NCBI GenBank assembly: GCA_016207985.1
Contig: JACQYX010000271.1
Span: 1 to 5,944, forward strand
Length of the DNA: 5,944 nucleotides
From: Ignavibacteriales bacterium
Lineage (GTDB): Bacteria; Bacteroidota; Ignavibacteria; UBA10030; SZUA-254
Reading direction: 5' to 3'
Below the pieces are notes generated by a model, which saw only the letters and a program-made list of their open reading frames with translations, made no database searches and was not told the origin of the DNA. The position numbers were made by a program, and so were the translations under genes. Of the stretch, positions 5,707-5,944 are shown piece after piece (position 1 is the stretch's first letter; each line of letters begins with the position of its first letter).

Positions 5707-5944
5707 TCAACTCGTTCCAACGCTCTCAGACTGTGTGAAAACTATTATTGTAAAGTTGACCTCTTCGAAATCGGGAATCATGTGGGTGAACGAGTCAACA
5801 CTGACGATGTTTTTTCCATAGAATGAACCAACTGACTCATAATTACAGAGAACAATCCCCACATAATTTTTTGGGTTCGACTTTTCACACAATCTGTCTG
5901 CGTCGGAACGAAAAGCAGATAGAACCAATTGCTTCTCATCTAGG
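5707..5944 (-). CDS. Possible C-terminal fragment of an unrecognised protein
   Basis: On the - strand a frame is open from the right edge to a TGA at 5709-5707, giving 78 codons including LDEKQLVLSAFRSDADRL and ending ESVGTS. A gene converging on kamA would place its stop here. The composition looks protein-like (NYVGIVLCNYESVG, VDSFTHMIPDFEEV), but I recognise no family. Both ends overlap the inverted repeat copies, so it may simply be an open stretch across a repeat element. Without the upstream part this stays a weak call. Confidence 0.25.
   Translation of the reverse strand, partial: LDEKQLVLSAFRSDADRLCEKSNPKNYVGIVLCNYESVGSFYGKNIVSVDSFTHMIPDFEEVNFTIIVFTQSESVGTS
5708..5741 (+). repeat. 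Repeat copy 2 (direct to copy 1, inverted to copy 3)
   Basis: CAACTCGTTC (5708-5717) and TCTCAGACTGTGT (5724-5736) repeat copy 1. The reverse complement of 5708-5741 matches 5882-5915 at 26 of 34 positions by hand alignment without gaps. This could be the left terminal inverted repeat of a small element of about 208 bases, or one member of a dispersed intergenic repeat family. Confidence 0.65.
5882..5915 (-). repeat. Repeat copy 3 (inverted)
   Basis: TTTTCACACA (5882-5891), TCTG (5893-5896), GCGT (5900-5903) and GGAACGA (5905-5911) match the reverse complement of copy 2 in order and spacing. With copy 2 it encloses about 140 bases that show no transposase motif. Confidence 0.6.

Larger units (their letters stand above)
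5603..5944. other. Repeat-rich stretch without a recognised gene
   Basis: These 342 bases follow kamA. They contain two direct copies and one inverted copy of a repeat of about 34 bases, an imperfect hairpin followed by a T-run, and a - strand open frame that enters from the right edge. No tRNA, CRISPR array or recognisable transposase is visible. Confidence 0.6.

Noticed and set aside
5788..5795. GAACGAGT as a fourth copy of the downstream repeat
   Set aside because: Only eight bases match the reverse complement of the repeat start and nothing around them aligns, so chance is sufficient.

Overview
The window looks like a chromosomal segment of moderate GC content from a free-living bacterium. 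The RecG sequence style, a TAnnTTTG box in the only sizeable promoter region and the weak Shine-Dalgarno use all fit the Bacteroidota/Chlorobiota/Ignavibacteriota side of the tree. This placement is an inference from style. There is no rRNA or other taxonomic marker in the window.

Layout, left to right, all recognised genes on the + strand. (1) Positions 1-1881 hold the DNA helicase gene recG, cut at its 5' end by the window edge. (2) Positions 1882-2099 are an AT-rich regulatory gap with a good promoter, two inverted repeats and a possible tiny upstream ORF. (3) Positions 2100-5602 hold a tight four-gene operon: a full-length ATP-grasp ligase of the D-Ala-D-Ala-ligase type; a second ATP-grasp ligase that stops about 120 residues early; a GNAT acetyltransferase lacking its first strand; and a KamA-type radical SAM/PLP aminomutase. 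(4) Positions 5603-5944 hold no recognised gene. They contain three copies of a repeat (two direct, one inverted), a hairpin followed by a T-run, and a weak open frame on the - strand running in from the right edge.

How the operon may work: a KamA enzyme makes a beta-amino acid (the residues here suggest beta-lysine), ATP-grasp enzymes of this family join amino acids or other carboxylates to amines, and a GNAT enzyme acetylates amines. Together they suggest synthesis of a small acetylated or ligated beta-amino-acid compound, such as a compatible solute or a dipeptide-like metabolite. The product is not known from the sequence.

The most striking observation is at about 3985-4021. The second ligase matches the first up to the shared 'TLP' and then ends, and a different frame immediately picks up inside the GNAT fold. 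This looks like a deletion that removed the C-terminal lobe of ligase 2 together with the start of the GNAT gene. It is either a real recent lesion or an assembly error.
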